Shown here in pieces: positions 16,067 through 25,063 of a stretch of DNA of 64,000 bases (positions are counted from its first letter, which is position 1; every line of letters starts with the position of its first letter). The translations under genes were made by a program, and so were the position numbers. The notes below the pieces were generated by a model. The model saw only the letters and a program-made list of their open reading frames with translations, made no database searches and was not told the DNA's origin. Source of the stretch: Yoonia vestfoldensis DSM 16212 (lineage in GTDB: Bacteria; Pseudomonadota; Alphaproteobacteria; Rhodobacterales; Rhodobacteraceae). Location of the stretch: positions 1 to 64,000 of the forward strand of contig NZ_KB907987.1 in assembly GCF_000382265.1 (NCBI RefSeq), given 5' to 3'.

Positions 16067-17446
16067 TCAGGCCTTTTTGAGGTGGTAGGATTTGGCACGC
16101 GTCAGCGCCAGATAGCCCAGCGCGGACAAGGCGGCACCGCGTCCGGTATCCTTGCAGCCGGTCCAGCAGAGGGCGGGGTCCAGATAATCGCAGCGGTTCA
16201 TCAGCACGGTGCCGGTTGCGATCTGCGCGCCGATCTGGCGTGCAGCGGCGGCGTCGCGGGTCCAGATGGATGCGGTCAGGCCATAGGCGCAATCGTTCAT
16301 CAGGCCGATCGCCTCGGCATCGTCCTTGACGGGCATGATTCCGACGACGGGGCCGAAACTTTCTTCGCGCATCACGCGCATGTCTTGGGTGACATGGGTC
16401 AGGATTTGCGGGGCGAGATAGGCGCCGCCATCATCGGCGGGGAATTCGGCTGGATCAATCAGCGCATGGGCGCCTTGGGCGACAGCCTCGGCCACCTGAT
16501 CGCGCACGATGGCGGCAAAGCGTTTATGCGCCATCGGCCCCATCGTTGTGTCCTGATCCAGCGGATTGCCAAGGCGCTGGGCGCGCACCCATGCGACGGC
16601 CTTTTCGACGAAAGCATCATAGAGGCTTTCATGCACATAAATCCGTTCGATCCCGCAGCAGCATTGCCCCGAATTGAACATCGCCCCGTCCATCAGGCCG
16701 TCAACAGCAGCATCCAGATCGGCATCTGCGCGGACATAGCCGGGGTCTTTGCCACCCAGTTCGAGACCCGTCCCGCTGAAAGTGCCAGCGGCTGCTTTTT
16801 CAATCGCGCGCCCGCCACCGACAGAGCCGGTGAAGTTGATGAAATCAAAACTGCGATCCGCGATCAGCGCCTCGGTCGTGGCGTGGTCCAGCACGACATT
16901 CTGAAACACATCCTGCGGCACGCCTGCGGCATGAAAGGCCTGCGCCAGACGTTCGCCCGCAAGCAGGGTCTGGCTGGCATGTTTCAGCACCACGGCATTG
17001 CCCGCGATCAGCGCGGGAACGATGGTGTTGACGGCTGTCAGGAACGGGTAGTTCCATGGCGCGATCACGAAAACCACGCCTTGCGCCTCGCGCGCGATCA
17101 GGCGGGTGAATTTGGCGCTGTCCTCGACCACTTCATCGGCCAGCACATCGGCGGCAATGCCGGCCATGTAGTTGGACCTTTCGCGCACGCCGCCGAATTC
17201 GCCGCCATAGCGCACAGGGCGGCCCATCTGCCACGCAAGTTCCGGCACGATTTCGGCGGCCATGCCTTCAAGCGCGGTGATCCCCGCCAGCACGATGGCG
17301 ATCCGCGCGTCAAGCGGCTGTGCGGCCCACGCACCTTGCGCGTTGCGCGCACGGGCGACTGCAGCCTGCGCATCGGCAAGCGGCAATGCGGGGCGTTCGG
17401 CATAAACCGACCCGTCCACGGGTGAAATCAGGCTGATCGTTGTCAT
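16067..17446 (-). CDS. Aldehyde dehydrogenase
   Basis: 459 residues from the ATG at 17446 (AGGAG upstream; a TTG one codon earlier is possible). ALDH landmarks are FVIAPWNYPFL, the NAD-site FTGSVGGG, the catalytic Glu in GLELGGKDP and the catalytic Cys in FNSGQCCC. The short C-terminus and RERSNYM region resemble succinate-semialdehyde and gamma-glutamyl-aminobutyraldehyde type enzymes. In this operon it probably oxidises an aldehyde derived from a gamma-glutamylated amine or amino alcohol. Confidence 0.9.
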   Translation of the reverse strand: MTTISLISPVDGSVYAERPALPLADAQAAVARARNAQGAWAAQPLDARIAIVLAGITALEGMAAEIVPELAWQMGRPVRYGGEFGGVRERSNYMAGIAADVLADEVVEDSAKFTRLIAREAQGVVFVIAPWNYPFLTAVNTIVPALIAGNAVVLKHASQTLLAGERLAQAFHAAGVPQDVFQNVVLDHATTEALIADRSFDFINFTGSVGGGRAIEKAAAGTFSGTGLELGGKDPGYVRADADLDAAVDGLMDGAMFNSGQCCCGIERIYVHESLYDAFVEKAVAWVRAQRLGNPLDQDTTMGPMAHKRFAAIVRDQVAEAVAQGAHALIDPAEFPADDGGAYLAPQILTHVTQDMRVMREESFGPVVGIMPVKDDAEAIGLMNDCAYGLTASIWTRDAAAARQIGAQIATGTVLMNRCDYLDPALCWTGCKDTGRGAALSALGYLALTRAKSYHLKKA

Positions 17447-17473
17447 CAAGGCTCCTGTCTGTGTGGTCCGGGC

Positions 17474-18841
17474 CTAGACCCGTTCCAGCAACCGCTGTCG
17501 TTCAAAATCGGTGACGACGCGGTCATGTTCTTCAATCTCCCACCTTGCGGCGCGGGTGTAATGATCCACCACATCATCGCCGAAGGCTTCGCGCAGCATG
17601 GCGGACCCTTCCAGCAGGTCAGCGGATTCGCGCAAGGTTTTCGGTATCTCGCGCGCGGCCGCATTGCCATAGCTGTCACCCTGCATCTCTGGTTCCAAAT
17701 CCATCCCGCCTTCGATGCCTGCCAGCCCTGCGGCCAGCAAGGCCGCGCAGGCCAGATAGGGGTTCAGGTCCGCCCCACCGATCCGGCATTCGACGCGCAC
17801 AGCCTTAGTGCCGTCGCCACAGACGCGGAAACCGGCGGTGCGGTTGTCAAGCGACCAGACCGCCTTGGTGGGGGCGAACATGCCGACGCAGAACCGTTTG
17901 TAGCTGTTCACATAAGGCGCCAGCAGCGCGGTGATCTCGCGCGCATGGGCCAGCTGGCCTGCCATATACTGCCGCATCAGCGCGGACATGCCGTATTCGG
18001 CGTCGCGGTCCAGAAAGGCGGGCGCGCCATCCATCGTCCAGAGCGATTGATGCACATGGCTGGATGATCCCGCGCGGCGGTGGTCGTATTTCGCCATAAA
18101 GGTTACGGATTTGCCAAGACCATGCGCGATTTCCTTGGTCGCCTGTTTCGTGATGACATGATAATCCGCCGTCGTGACCATCTCATCATAACGGATGTTG
18201 ATTTCGGCCTGTCCGGCCTCGGCCTCGCCCTTGGAATTCTCGACCGGAATGCCAGCACCATAGAGCCCGTTGCGCAAGGCCCGCATCAGCGGTTCTTCCT
18301 TCGTGGTCTGGAACAGATGGTAATCTTCGTTGTAGGCCGAAATCGGGGTCAGCTGATCGGTGCCACCATCGCGCAGGGCCTCATAGCTTTGCTCGAAAAT
18401 GTAGAATTCCAGTTCCGTCGCGGCCATCGGCGCATAGCCCAGCGCTTGGGCGCGGGCGACCTGCCGTTTCAGGATCGCGCGGGGGGAAATGGTGATTTCC
18501 TTGTGCGTGTGGTGGTCAAGCATGTCGCAGATGACCAGCGCGGTGCCGGGCAGCCACGGCACCCGGCGCAAGGTGCCCAGATCGGGTTTCATGACGTAAT
18601 CGCCATAGCCCTTCGCCCAAGAGGTGGAATCATAGCCAGCGACCGTCACCATCTCCATATCGGTGGCGAGCAGGTAGTTGCAGCAATGCGTTTCCTGGTA
18701 GCCCGAGTCCAGAAAATGCGCGGCGTGGAACCGTTTGCCGACCAAGCGGCCCTGCATGTCGGGCGCGGCGACCAGCACGGTGTCAATCTCGCCCGCGTCA
18801 AAAGCGCCGCGCAGTTCATCCAAAGTCATCAGTCCCGGCAT
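17474..18841 (-). CDS. Glutamine synthetase-family gamma-glutamyl-amine ligase (PuuA/IpuC-like)
   Basis: About 455 residues of the GS fold: the beta-grasp N-terminus (DMQGRLVGKRF), ATP and metal-site motifs (ATELEFYIFE, EAEAGQAEINIRY, SSHVHQSLW) and NRTAGFRVCGDG. This subfamily ligates glutamate to amines (putrescine, isopropanolamine, ethanolamine and others) at the cost of ATP; true GlnA has different loops. Three in-frame ATGs compete (18862, 18847, 18841). I use 18841, since AAAGGGG lies eight bases before it and homologues I recall start MPGxLTxDEL. It lies between TRAP transporter and dehydrogenases, so the imported substrate is probably an amine. Confidence 0.85.
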   Translation of the reverse strand: MPGLMTLDELRGAFDAGEIDTVLVAAPDMQGRLVGKRFHAAHFLDSGYQETHCCNYLLATDMEMVTVAGYDSTSWAKGYGDYVMKPDLGTLRRVPWLPGTALVICDMLDHHTHKEITISPRAILKRQVARAQALGYAPMAATELEFYIFEQSYEALRDGGTDQLTPISAYNEDYHLFQTTKEEPLMRALRNGLYGAGIPVENSKGEAEAGQAEINIRYDEMVTTADYHVITKQATKEIAHGLGKSVTFMAKYDHRRAGSSSHVHQSLWTMDGAPAFLDRDAEYGMSALMRQYMAGQLAHAREITALLAPYVNSYKRFCVGMFAPTKAVWSLDNRTAGFRVCGDGTKAVRVECRIGGADLNPYLACAALLAAGLAGIEGGMDLEPEMQGDSYGNAAAREIPKTLRESADLLEGSAMLREAFGDDVVDHYTRAARWEIEEHDRVVTDFERQRLLERV

Positions 18842-18878
18842 GGTCATTGCCCCTTTATTCATGTCGTAGCGTCGGCGT

Positions 18879-18902
18879 GGGATGGGGGCGCACCCCCATC
18901 CC
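18879..18902. terminator. Perfect 10-bp stem-loop after dctP
   Basis: GGGATGGGGG and CCCCCATCCC with a four-base loop (CGCA), seven bases after the dctP stop and before the ligase gene on the minus strand. There is no T-run, so it may act as a partial terminator or as a stabiliser that raises binding-protein mRNA over downstream enzyme mRNA. Confidence 0.6.
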
Positions 18903-18908
18903 TATTGA

Positions 18909-19946
18909 TCAGGAGTAGCGATAGGGCCGTCCGGCCTGATCCATCGCGGCATTGTAATTGCGGAACACTTCGACCACGCGTGCCTTGGTTTCGGATTCGG
19001 CGGCGATCTCTTCCCAGAAATCGCGCGCCGCAGCCTCGACCGTGCCCCATTCGGCGTCGGGGATGGATGTCAGCTCCAGCTTGTCGCCTTCGGTGCGCAA
19101 CCGTGCCTCGCCTGCCCAGTACCAGTGCTGGCGGTAGTAGTGGGATTGTTCGAAACAGGTGGTCATCAGCGCCTGCAAATGTGGCGGCAATTCGTTCCAG
19201 CGGTCCATGTTGGAAAAGAAATGCCCGATCCATGCACCAGAGATGTTGTTCGTCAGGAAATGCGACGTGACATCCGCCCAGCCGACTTCGTAGGCTTCGG
19301 TCATGCCGCACCATGCCACACCGTCGATTTCGCGGGTTTGCAGCGCGATTTCCACATCTTCCCAAGGCACCGTCACCGGCACGACACCGAATTGCGACAG
19401 GAACCGCCCGGCGGTCGGGAAGGTGAACACACGCTTGCCCTGCATATCAGCCAGTGAGTTGATCGGCGATGACGTGATGAAATGGCACGGGTCCCACGAC
19501 CCCGCCGAGATGTGCTTCACACCGACATTGGCATATTCTTCGCCCCAGATTTCATTCAAGCCCCAGTTGTTGAACAACGCGGGCACATCCAGCGAATAGC
19601 GGCTGGCAAATGGGAAATAGCCGCCGAACACGGTGACTTCGGTGGGCGACGCCATGCTGTCGTCATCCGATTGCACAGCGTCGATGGTGCCGCGCTGCAT
19701 GGCCTGAAACAGCTCTCCCGTAGGGACCAACTGGTCGGCGTAGAACAGGTCGATCTGCATTTCATCGCCTGCGATGGCGTTGAACATGTCGATCGCGGGT
19801 TTGGCCACCTGCGCGCCCAGCGACGCGCCCGCATAGGTTTGCAGCCGCCAGCGGATGGTTGATTGCGCATGAACGGCAGGGGCCGCCAGTGCTGCGGCAC
19901 CGCCAAGGGCGCCCGTGGTCAGGAACTTCCGTCTTGTCGTGGTCAT
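18909..19946 (-). CDS. dctP: TRAP transporter periplasmic solute-binding protein (DctP family)
   Basis: 345 residues with a Tat-type signal (TTTRRKFLTTGALGG, cleavage after VHA) and a DctP fold of the TakP-like class, with the substrate-carboxylate Arg expected in the FTFPTAGRFLSQFG segment. It captures an organic acid or zwitterion in the periplasm for DctQM. GGAAGGAAAG precedes the start. It is located third in the transporter block with hairpins on both sides. The ligand is unknown; the downstream ligase suggests a nitrogenous compound. Confidence 0.9.
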   Translation of the reverse strand: MTTTRRKFLTTGALGGAAALAAPAVHAQSTIRWRLQTYAGASLGAQVAKPAIDMFNAIAGDEMQIDLFYADQLVPTGELFQAMQRGTIDAVQSDDDSMASPTEVTVFGGYFPFASRYSLDVPALFNNWGLNEIWGEEYANVGVKHISAGSWDPCHFITSSPINSLADMQGKRVFTFPTAGRFLSQFGVVPVTVPWEDVEIALQTREIDGVAWCGMTEAYEVGWADVTSHFLTNNISGAWIGHFFSNMDRWNELPPHLQALMTTCFEQSHYYRQHWYWAGEARLRTEGDKLELTSIPDAEWGTVEAAARDFWEEIAAESETKARVVEVFRNYNAAMDQAGRPYRYS

Positions 19947-19976
19947 GATCTTTCCTTCCGGTTGGTTGAAAATCAG

Positions 19977-19990
19977 GCGGGTTCGCCCGC
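19977..19990. terminator. Short GC stem-loop between dctM and dctP
   Basis: GCGGG and CCCGC around a TTCG tetraloop (CGAA on the transcribed minus strand). It is in the 57-base gap, just before the dctP ribosome site. Probably an mRNA processing or stability element. Confidence 0.4.
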
Positions 19991-20003
19991 TCTTGGTGGT
20001 AAT

Positions 20004-21329
20004 TCAGGGAAACAATACGCCGGGCAGCCAGAGCGCGATCTGCGGAAAGGCCATGATGATCCCAAGGCCAAGGATCATCACCCCAACAAAAGGCACGATT
20101 GATCGATAAATCTCGATCAGGCTGACCTCATTCGGGGCCATCGCGCGCATCAGGAACAGGTTGTAGCCGAACGGCGGCGTCATATAGGCGATCTGGCAGG
20201 TGATCGTATAAAGCACGCCGTACCAGATCAGGTTGAATTCCAGCATCTGCACGATCGGCACATAAAGCGGCGCGACAATCACCAGCATCGCGGTGTCGTC
20301 CAGAAACATCCCCATCAGCAGGAATGAGACCTGCATCAGGATGAGGATTTCCCAGCGTCCCAGGCCCAGGTTGTCGATGAACAAGGTGCGCACGAAATCG
20401 ACCGCACGCAGCCCGTCGAACACGGCGCCAAAGGCCAGCGCGGCGAGGATGATCCAGAGAAACATGCACGAAATCGCCAGCGTCTTTTTGGTGCAGGTTT
20501 CCAGAATGGCCCATGTCATCCGCCCCTTGGCGATACTGACGAGCAAGGCCGCAATCGCGCCCACGACCGCGCTTTCGACCAGACGGGTATATCCCAGCAG
20601 AAACGGCACCATCATCACCGCGAAAATGCCCAGGGGCATCAGCCCCGCCAAAAGCAACCGGTATCTTTCGCGCATGGTGACCTGCGCCAGTTCGTCGGGA
20701 TCAATCACAGGGCCAAGTGCGGGGTTCATCCGGCAGCGCAGCCAGATATAGATGATGAACATCGTGGCCAGCATCAGGCCCGGCAGCAGACCCGCCGCCC
20801 ACAGATGCGTTACCGGCTGGCGCGCGATCATCGCATAAAGCACCAACACGACGGATGGCGGCACCAGAATGCCAAGGCTCGACCCCGCCTGAATGACGCC
20901 TGTGACCATCAGCTTGTCATAATTCCGCTTGAGCAGTTCCGGCAGCGCGATGGTGGCCCCGATGGCCATACCCGCGACGCTCAGCCCGTTCATGGCCGAA
21001 ATCAGCACCATCAGCAGGATCGTCCCGATCGCCAGCCCCCCCGGCACCGGGCCGAACCAGACGTGGAACATCCGGTACAGATCATCCGCCAGTTTGCTTT
21101 CGGACAACACATAGCCCATGAAAATGAACATCGGCAGCGTCATCAGCGGAAACCAGTTCATCAGCTTTATGGTCTGGGCAAAGGCCAGATCATGGCCCCC
21201 GCGATCGCCCCAGAGCCAGACTGCCGCGACCACCGCGACAAAGCCGATCACACCGAACATGCGCTGTCCGGTCAGCATCACGGCCAGCATCGACCCGAAC
21301 ATCAGTGCGGCGATCATTTCATAGGGCAT
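20004..21329 (-). CDS. dctM: TRAP transporter large membrane subunit (DctM)
   Basis: 441 residues, twelve or so membrane helices, typical DctM length. It contains the conserved segments FIFMGYVLSES, MNGLSVAGMAIG, GSSLGILVPPSVVLVLY and TPPFGYNLFLMRAM. It forms the sodium-driven translocation channel. Its start overlaps dctQ by 11 bases. Confidence 0.93.
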   Translation of the reverse strand: MPYEMIAALMFGSMLAVMLTGQRMFGVIGFVAVVAAVWLWGDRGGHDLAFAQTIKLMNWFPLMTLPMFIFMGYVLSESKLADDLYRMFHVWFGPVPGGLAIGTILLMVLISAMNGLSVAGMAIGATIALPELLKRNYDKLMVTGVIQAGSSLGILVPPSVVLVLYAMIARQPVTHLWAAGLLPGLMLATMFIIYIWLRCRMNPALGPVIDPDELAQVTMRERYRLLLAGLMPLGIFAVMMVPFLLGYTRLVESAVVGAIAALLVSIAKGRMTWAILETCTKKTLAISCMFLWIILAALAFGAVFDGLRAVDFVRTLFIDNLGLGRWEILILMQVSFLLMGMFLDDTAMLVIVAPLYVPIVQMLEFNLIWYGVLYTITCQIAYMTPPFGYNLFLMRAMAPNEVSLIEIYRSIVPFVGVMILGLGIIMAFPQIALWLPGVLFP

Positions 21330-21849
21330 TGGTATCTCGCTCGGCGATCTTGATGCCCCGCAGGGTGGCGATGTCGCGGATCAGAAAGGCTGTGCATTGC
21401 AGGATCATCAGCACGATCCCGGTGCACATTATGATCTTGATCGGCGCCATATAAGGTTGCCACAACCCGCGCCGCCGTTCGCCATATTCCAGCGCGAATT
21501 GCGTGCTTTCGATGCCGCCCCACAGCAGCACACCCAGATAGATGAAAAGGGTGAAAATGGTGATGCAATCGACGGCGGCCTTGGTGCGGTCGGACCAGCG
21601 CGCATAGAGCAGGTCCATCCGCACGGCAGACCCCATTTGCAGCGCATAGGCACCGCCCAGCATGAAATAGCCGACAAGCAGGAACTGCGCCATTTCATCG
21701 GTCCATATCTGCGGCGAGAATCCTGCCCGCGCGACAGCCCCCCAGGTCAACACGCCCATGAGGGCGAACAAGCTCCACATCGCCAGTCGCCCGACGCGGT
21801 AATTCACCATTTCGACGAAATGCAGATAGGCCATTACAAAGCGGGGCAT
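21319..21849 (-). CDS. dctQ: TRAP transporter small membrane subunit (DctQ)
   Basis: 176 residues with four membrane helices and the DctQ-like W-x-D-E-x-A-Q-F segment followed by a hydrophobic helix. GGAGG lies just upstream of the ATG. It overlaps both the upstream amidohydrolase gene (16 bases) and dctM, so the three are one transcript. Confidence 0.92.
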   Translation of the reverse strand: MPRFVMAYLHFVEMVNYRVGRLAMWSLFALMGVLTWGAVARAGFSPQIWTDEMAQFLLVGYFMLGGAYALQMGSAVRMDLLYARWSDRTKAAVDCITIFTLFIYLGVLLWGGIESTQFALEYGERRRGLWQPYMAPIKIIMCTGIVLMILQCTAFLIRDIATLRGIKIAERDTNAL

Positions 21850-22634
21850 GGCACCTCCGCGACTTTTGTGATCGCGCGAGACAGCACACGTGCCAGACGC
21901 TGCGAGAGGGCAGCCCGGTCGGCAGGCGTCGCGATCAGGTCGTTGCGAAATTCCAGCATGGCATTGTCCAGCCCGTATGGCAGCGCGTGCAGCCGCAGCG
22001 TATGGGTCACATGATCTGCCGCCGAATAGGGTGCGTTCAGCTCGGTCTTGAGGGCCAGATCGCCGGCTTCGGCCACGATCTGACGCGCAAGCCGGGGAAG
22101 ATCGTCATGGATGACTCCGAATTCTACCGTGCGCGGCAAGCCATGCCATGTCGGTGAAAAGGAATGTATCGTCAGCACCACGGGCCGCCGTCCCAAGGCC
22201 AGCGCACGGGCGATGCGGGCACGGACAAGGTTGTGGAACGGCAGATACAGGCTTTCCATCCGCGCCAGCCGTTCTGTGACGCCCAGCGCATCGTTCAGCA
22301 CGATATGGTGCAGTTCGGTCTGTGCCGGACAGGCATCGGGGCGGTCGGGGCTGCGGTTCAGGTCATAGATCAGGCGCGACAGCGGCGCATGGACCAGTTC
22401 CGCCCCGCCATGCTGCTGCGCCAGCAGCGGCCCGAGGGCCAGCGCAAGGTCCAAAGCACCCGGATCGCTGGCCGCATGGGATGCCAGCAGGTCGGCATCG
22501 TCGATCAACCACGGTTCGACAAAATGATTGGATGCGTGTTCGCAGATCAGGATGACGCCGGGTGCCGCATGACCTGCGATCCCCCAAGACGCCATGCTGC
22601 CCGTCCACTCTGCCGATGCCTTTTGCGGTCTCAT
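21834..22634 (-). CDS. N-formylglutamate amidohydrolase-family protein
   Basis: 266 residues with the family pattern: ILICEHASNHF near the N-terminus, SRLIYDLNRSPD in the middle, TIHSFSPTWHG with likely metal-binding His, and a C-terminal GLDNAMLEFRNDLI. HutG-type members remove formyl groups from formylglutamate. Here it leads an operon with a gamma-glutamyl ligase, so cleaving an N-acyl or gamma-glutamyl compound is possible but unproven. Its promoter region is shared with the divergent RpiR regulator. Confidence 0.85.
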   Translation of the reverse strand: MRPQKASAEWTGSMASWGIAGHAAPGVILICEHASNHFVEPWLIDDADLLASHAASDPGALDLALALGPLLAQQHGGAELVHAPLSRLIYDLNRSPDRPDACPAQTELHHIVLNDALGVTERLARMESLYLPFHNLVRARIARALALGRRPVVLTIHSFSPTWHGLPRTVEFGVIHDDLPRLARQIVAEAGDLALKTELNAPYSAADHVTHTLRLHALPYGLDNAMLEFRNDLIATPADRAALSQRLARVLSRAITKVAEVPCPAL

Positions 22635-22786
22635 GTCGGCCTTTCCGCGGGCTGGATTTCATCATGCAAGAAGGCTGCACCACATCCCGATTTTGTGTCA
22701 ACTACATTTCGGTTCTATCTTTTCTGAAACGTTTGTAACAAGTTGGGGCGAAAGTTTTTCATACCTCCCGCGAAAGGCAATGCGCC

Positions 22787-23656
22787 ATGACCCAAATGCA
22801 AACGCTTGAAGACCGACTGCGTGCCGCGATGCCCGGCATGACCCGCGCCGAACGGCAGTTGACCAGCCATATGCTGGGCAATTTTCCTCTGTCCGTGCTG
22901 GGATCGGTCGCAGAGATTGCGCAGGATGCAGGCGTTTCCGCACCCACGCTGGTGCGGCTGGTCCGCAAGATCGGGTTCAGCGGTTACCCGGCATTTCGCG
23001 CACAACTGCACGAGGAGATGGGAGAACGCCTCGCCTCGCCTATCGCCAAGCATGAAAAATGGGCGGATATGTCAGAAATTGACCATCCGTTGAACCGCTT
23101 TGCCTTGCGGGTGATCGAGAATCTGAACCAGACGCTGAGCCAGCAGGATCTGCGGGTTTTCGACACCGTCAGGGATCTGCTGGCCGATAGATCCCGGTCG
23201 GTCTACCTGATCGGCGGGCGGCTGACGCGGTCGGTCGCGGAATATTTCGCCACCGCCCTGCATGTCATGCGCAGCGATGTGACCCTGCTGTCGAGTCTGC
23301 CCAACACATGGCCGCCCGCCTTGCTTGAAATGAAAACCGGCGATGTGCTGGTCGTGTTCGACATCCGTCGCTACGAGCCGTCAATGCAGCAATTCGCAGA
23401 GCTTGCACATACCCAGGGGGTCGAGGTCGTCCTGCTGACTGATCGCTGGGTATCGCCCACGGCAGCGGTCGCGCAGCATATCCTGACATCCCAGATCGAG
23501 GTCCCATCGGCATGGGACACGATCGTGCCGCTGGTCGGGCTCGTCGAGGCGCTGCTATCCGCGATCCAGGACGCGAACTGGCAGGAAACCCGCGAGCGCA
23601 TGGAACGGATGGAACGGTTTTACGAAGATATGCTTTTGTTCAAGCGGATGCGTTGA
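22787..23656 (+). CDS. RpiR-family transcriptional regulator
   Basis: 289 residues: an N-terminal RpiR helix-turn-helix (residues about 1-80; VAEIAQDAGVSAPTLVRLVRKIGF) and a C-terminal SIS sugar-isomerase-like domain (VYLIGGRLTRSVAEYF, DVLVVFDIRRYEPSM). It is divergent from the TRAP/ligase operon with 152 bases between starts, so it probably controls it. That gap holds an AAACGTTT palindrome at 22727-22734 but no operator is certain. SIS ligands are often phosphosugars, yet RpiR proteins in this bacterial group also regulate amine and organic-acid uptake. Confidence 0.9.
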   Translation: MTQMQTLEDRLRAAMPGMTRAERQLTSHMLGNFPLSVLGSVAEIAQDAGVSAPTLVRLVRKIGFSGYPAFRAQLHEEMGERLASPIAKHEKWADMSEIDHPLNRFALRVIENLNQTLSQQDLRVFDTVRDLLADRSRSVYLIGGRLTRSVAEYFATALHVMRSDVTLLSSLPNTWPPALLEMKTGDVLVVFDIRRYEPSMQQFAELAHTQGVEVVLLTDRWVSPTAAVAQHILTSQIEVPSAWDTIVPLVGLVEALLSAIQDANWQETRERMERMERFYEDMLLFKRMR

Positions 23657-23941
23657 ACCCGGCTCTGTGACGGCCAGGCCGCATCGCGGCGAAGACTTAT
23701 CGACAAGACAGGGCGGCGGGGCTAGGGCAATGACAGCCTTCACGCCGCGTGATCCTGTGGGATCGAGGCGGCGCCCCCGAAAAGCACGGCCGGACGTTGC
23801 GAGGATCGGGAACTTTTCATGGCCCGGTTTCGTTCCGAGATCACCAAGTCGTGACGAAATGCATCCATCAACGTGTTTTCAACGCGAAAAGTCACCTGCG
23901 GACGCATGATCTGTCGGTGTGAGAGAATGGAGCAGGCACCA

Positions 23942-25051
23942 ATGAACGATCTTGATAACGTGCGGACGACGAACAGGCTGCTTGTCATGATCGTCATCCT
24001 GATGACGCTTGCGGCGCTCTATTTCGCCAAGGATGTCGTCCTGCCCGTCGTTCTGGGGGTGTTGCTCGCCCTGACGCTTGGGCCATGGGTCCGCTGGCTG
24101 TCGCGGCATGGCGTTCCGTCCGCGCTTGGGGCATCGGCCATCATCGTAGGGCTGATCGCGCTGATCGGGTTGGCGGTTGCGGTCCTTGGCGGGTCGGTTG
24201 TCAGTTGGTTCGACGATATCCCCCGCATCACGTCAGAACTGCGATCAAAGCTGCGCGGGTTGGGCGAGTCGGTGTCCGCCGTTCAGGACGCGACGAAACA
24301 GGTCGGTGATCTGGCCCAGGGCGGTGCCCAAGATGTCGATACCGTCGTGATGCAGCAACCCGGTCTCTTGACCACGGCGGTCAGCAATTTGGCCAGTTTC
24401 GTGACGTCGCTGGTGGTTGGCCTGATCCTAGCATTGTTCTTGCTGGCATCGGGCAACATGTTCTACGTCAAGGTCGTCGAGTCGTTTTCGAGGTTCGGCG
24501 ACAAGAAACGTGCGCTGACGGTGATCTACGAAATCGAGCGCCGCATGTCGCATTATCTCGTCGCCATCACGCTCATCAACGCAGGGCTGGGCGTGGCGGT
24601 GGCTTGCGTCCTTTACCTGCTCGAGATGCCTTATCCTTTTGTCTGGGGCGTCGCCGCTTTCTGTCTGAATTACCTGCCTTTTCTTGGGGGTGTGATCGGC
24701 ACGCTGGGTGTCGGCGCCTTTGCCATCGTGCATTTTGACAACGTCTATTACGCCTTGCTCGCCCCCTTGGCCTATCAGGCGCTGACCGCGATCGAGGGGC
24801 AGTTCGTCACCCCGTGGTTTCTGGGCGTTCGGTTGCAGCTCAATATCGTGGCGGTGTTCCTGACAGTGATTTTCTGGACATGGCTTTGGGGCATCCCGGG
24901 CGCGCTGCTGGCGGTCCCGATCCTTGTTCTTGTCAAGGTGATCTGCGATCATGTGCCCACGCTCGCGACCTTCGGAAATTTTCTGAGCGGACGAACAATT
25001 GACGGGGCAGGAGATGATCTTGCGCCCGAAGAGACCACATTGGCGCATTAG
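23942..25051 (+). CDS. AI-2E/PerM-family permease
   Basis: 369 residues with the AI-2E (PerM) layout: two N-terminal helices, a soluble middle part (about 80-150) and five or more C-terminal helices with PFVWGVAAFCLNYLPFLGG and PWFLGVRLQLN signatures. The ATG at 23942 follows GGAGCAGG. Members have been linked to autoinducer-2 export or sodium/proton exchange, so substrate cannot be inferred. The 285 bases before it (23657-23941) show no gene. Confidence 0.85.
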   Translation: MNDLDNVRTTNRLLVMIVILMTLAALYFAKDVVLPVVLGVLLALTLGPWVRWLSRHGVPSALGASAIIVGLIALIGLAVAVLGGSVVSWFDDIPRITSELRSKLRGLGESVSAVQDATKQVGDLAQGGAQDVDTVVMQQPGLLTTAVSNLASFVTSLVVGLILALFLLASGNMFYVKVVESFSRFGDKKRALTVIYEIERRMSHYLVAITLINAGLGVAVACVLYLLEMPYPFVWGVAAFCLNYLPFLGGVIGTLGVGAFAIVHFDNVYYALLAPLAYQALTAIEGQFVTPWFLGVRLQLNIVAVFLTVIFWTWLWGIPGALLAVPILVLVKVICDHVPTLATFGNFLSGRTIDGAGDDLAPEETTLAH

Positions 25052-25063
25052 ACGGGGCTATCC

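Noticed and set aside
15419-17425. 668-codon open frame antisense to the alcohol and aldehyde dehydrogenase genes
   Set aside because: It shadows two well-supported enzymes; long antisense frames are common in GC-rich DNA, and its sequence has no family features.
22727-22734. AAACGTTT palindrome as RpiR operator
   Set aside because: Only eight bases in an AT-richer promoter; kept as a remark under RpiR but not claimed.
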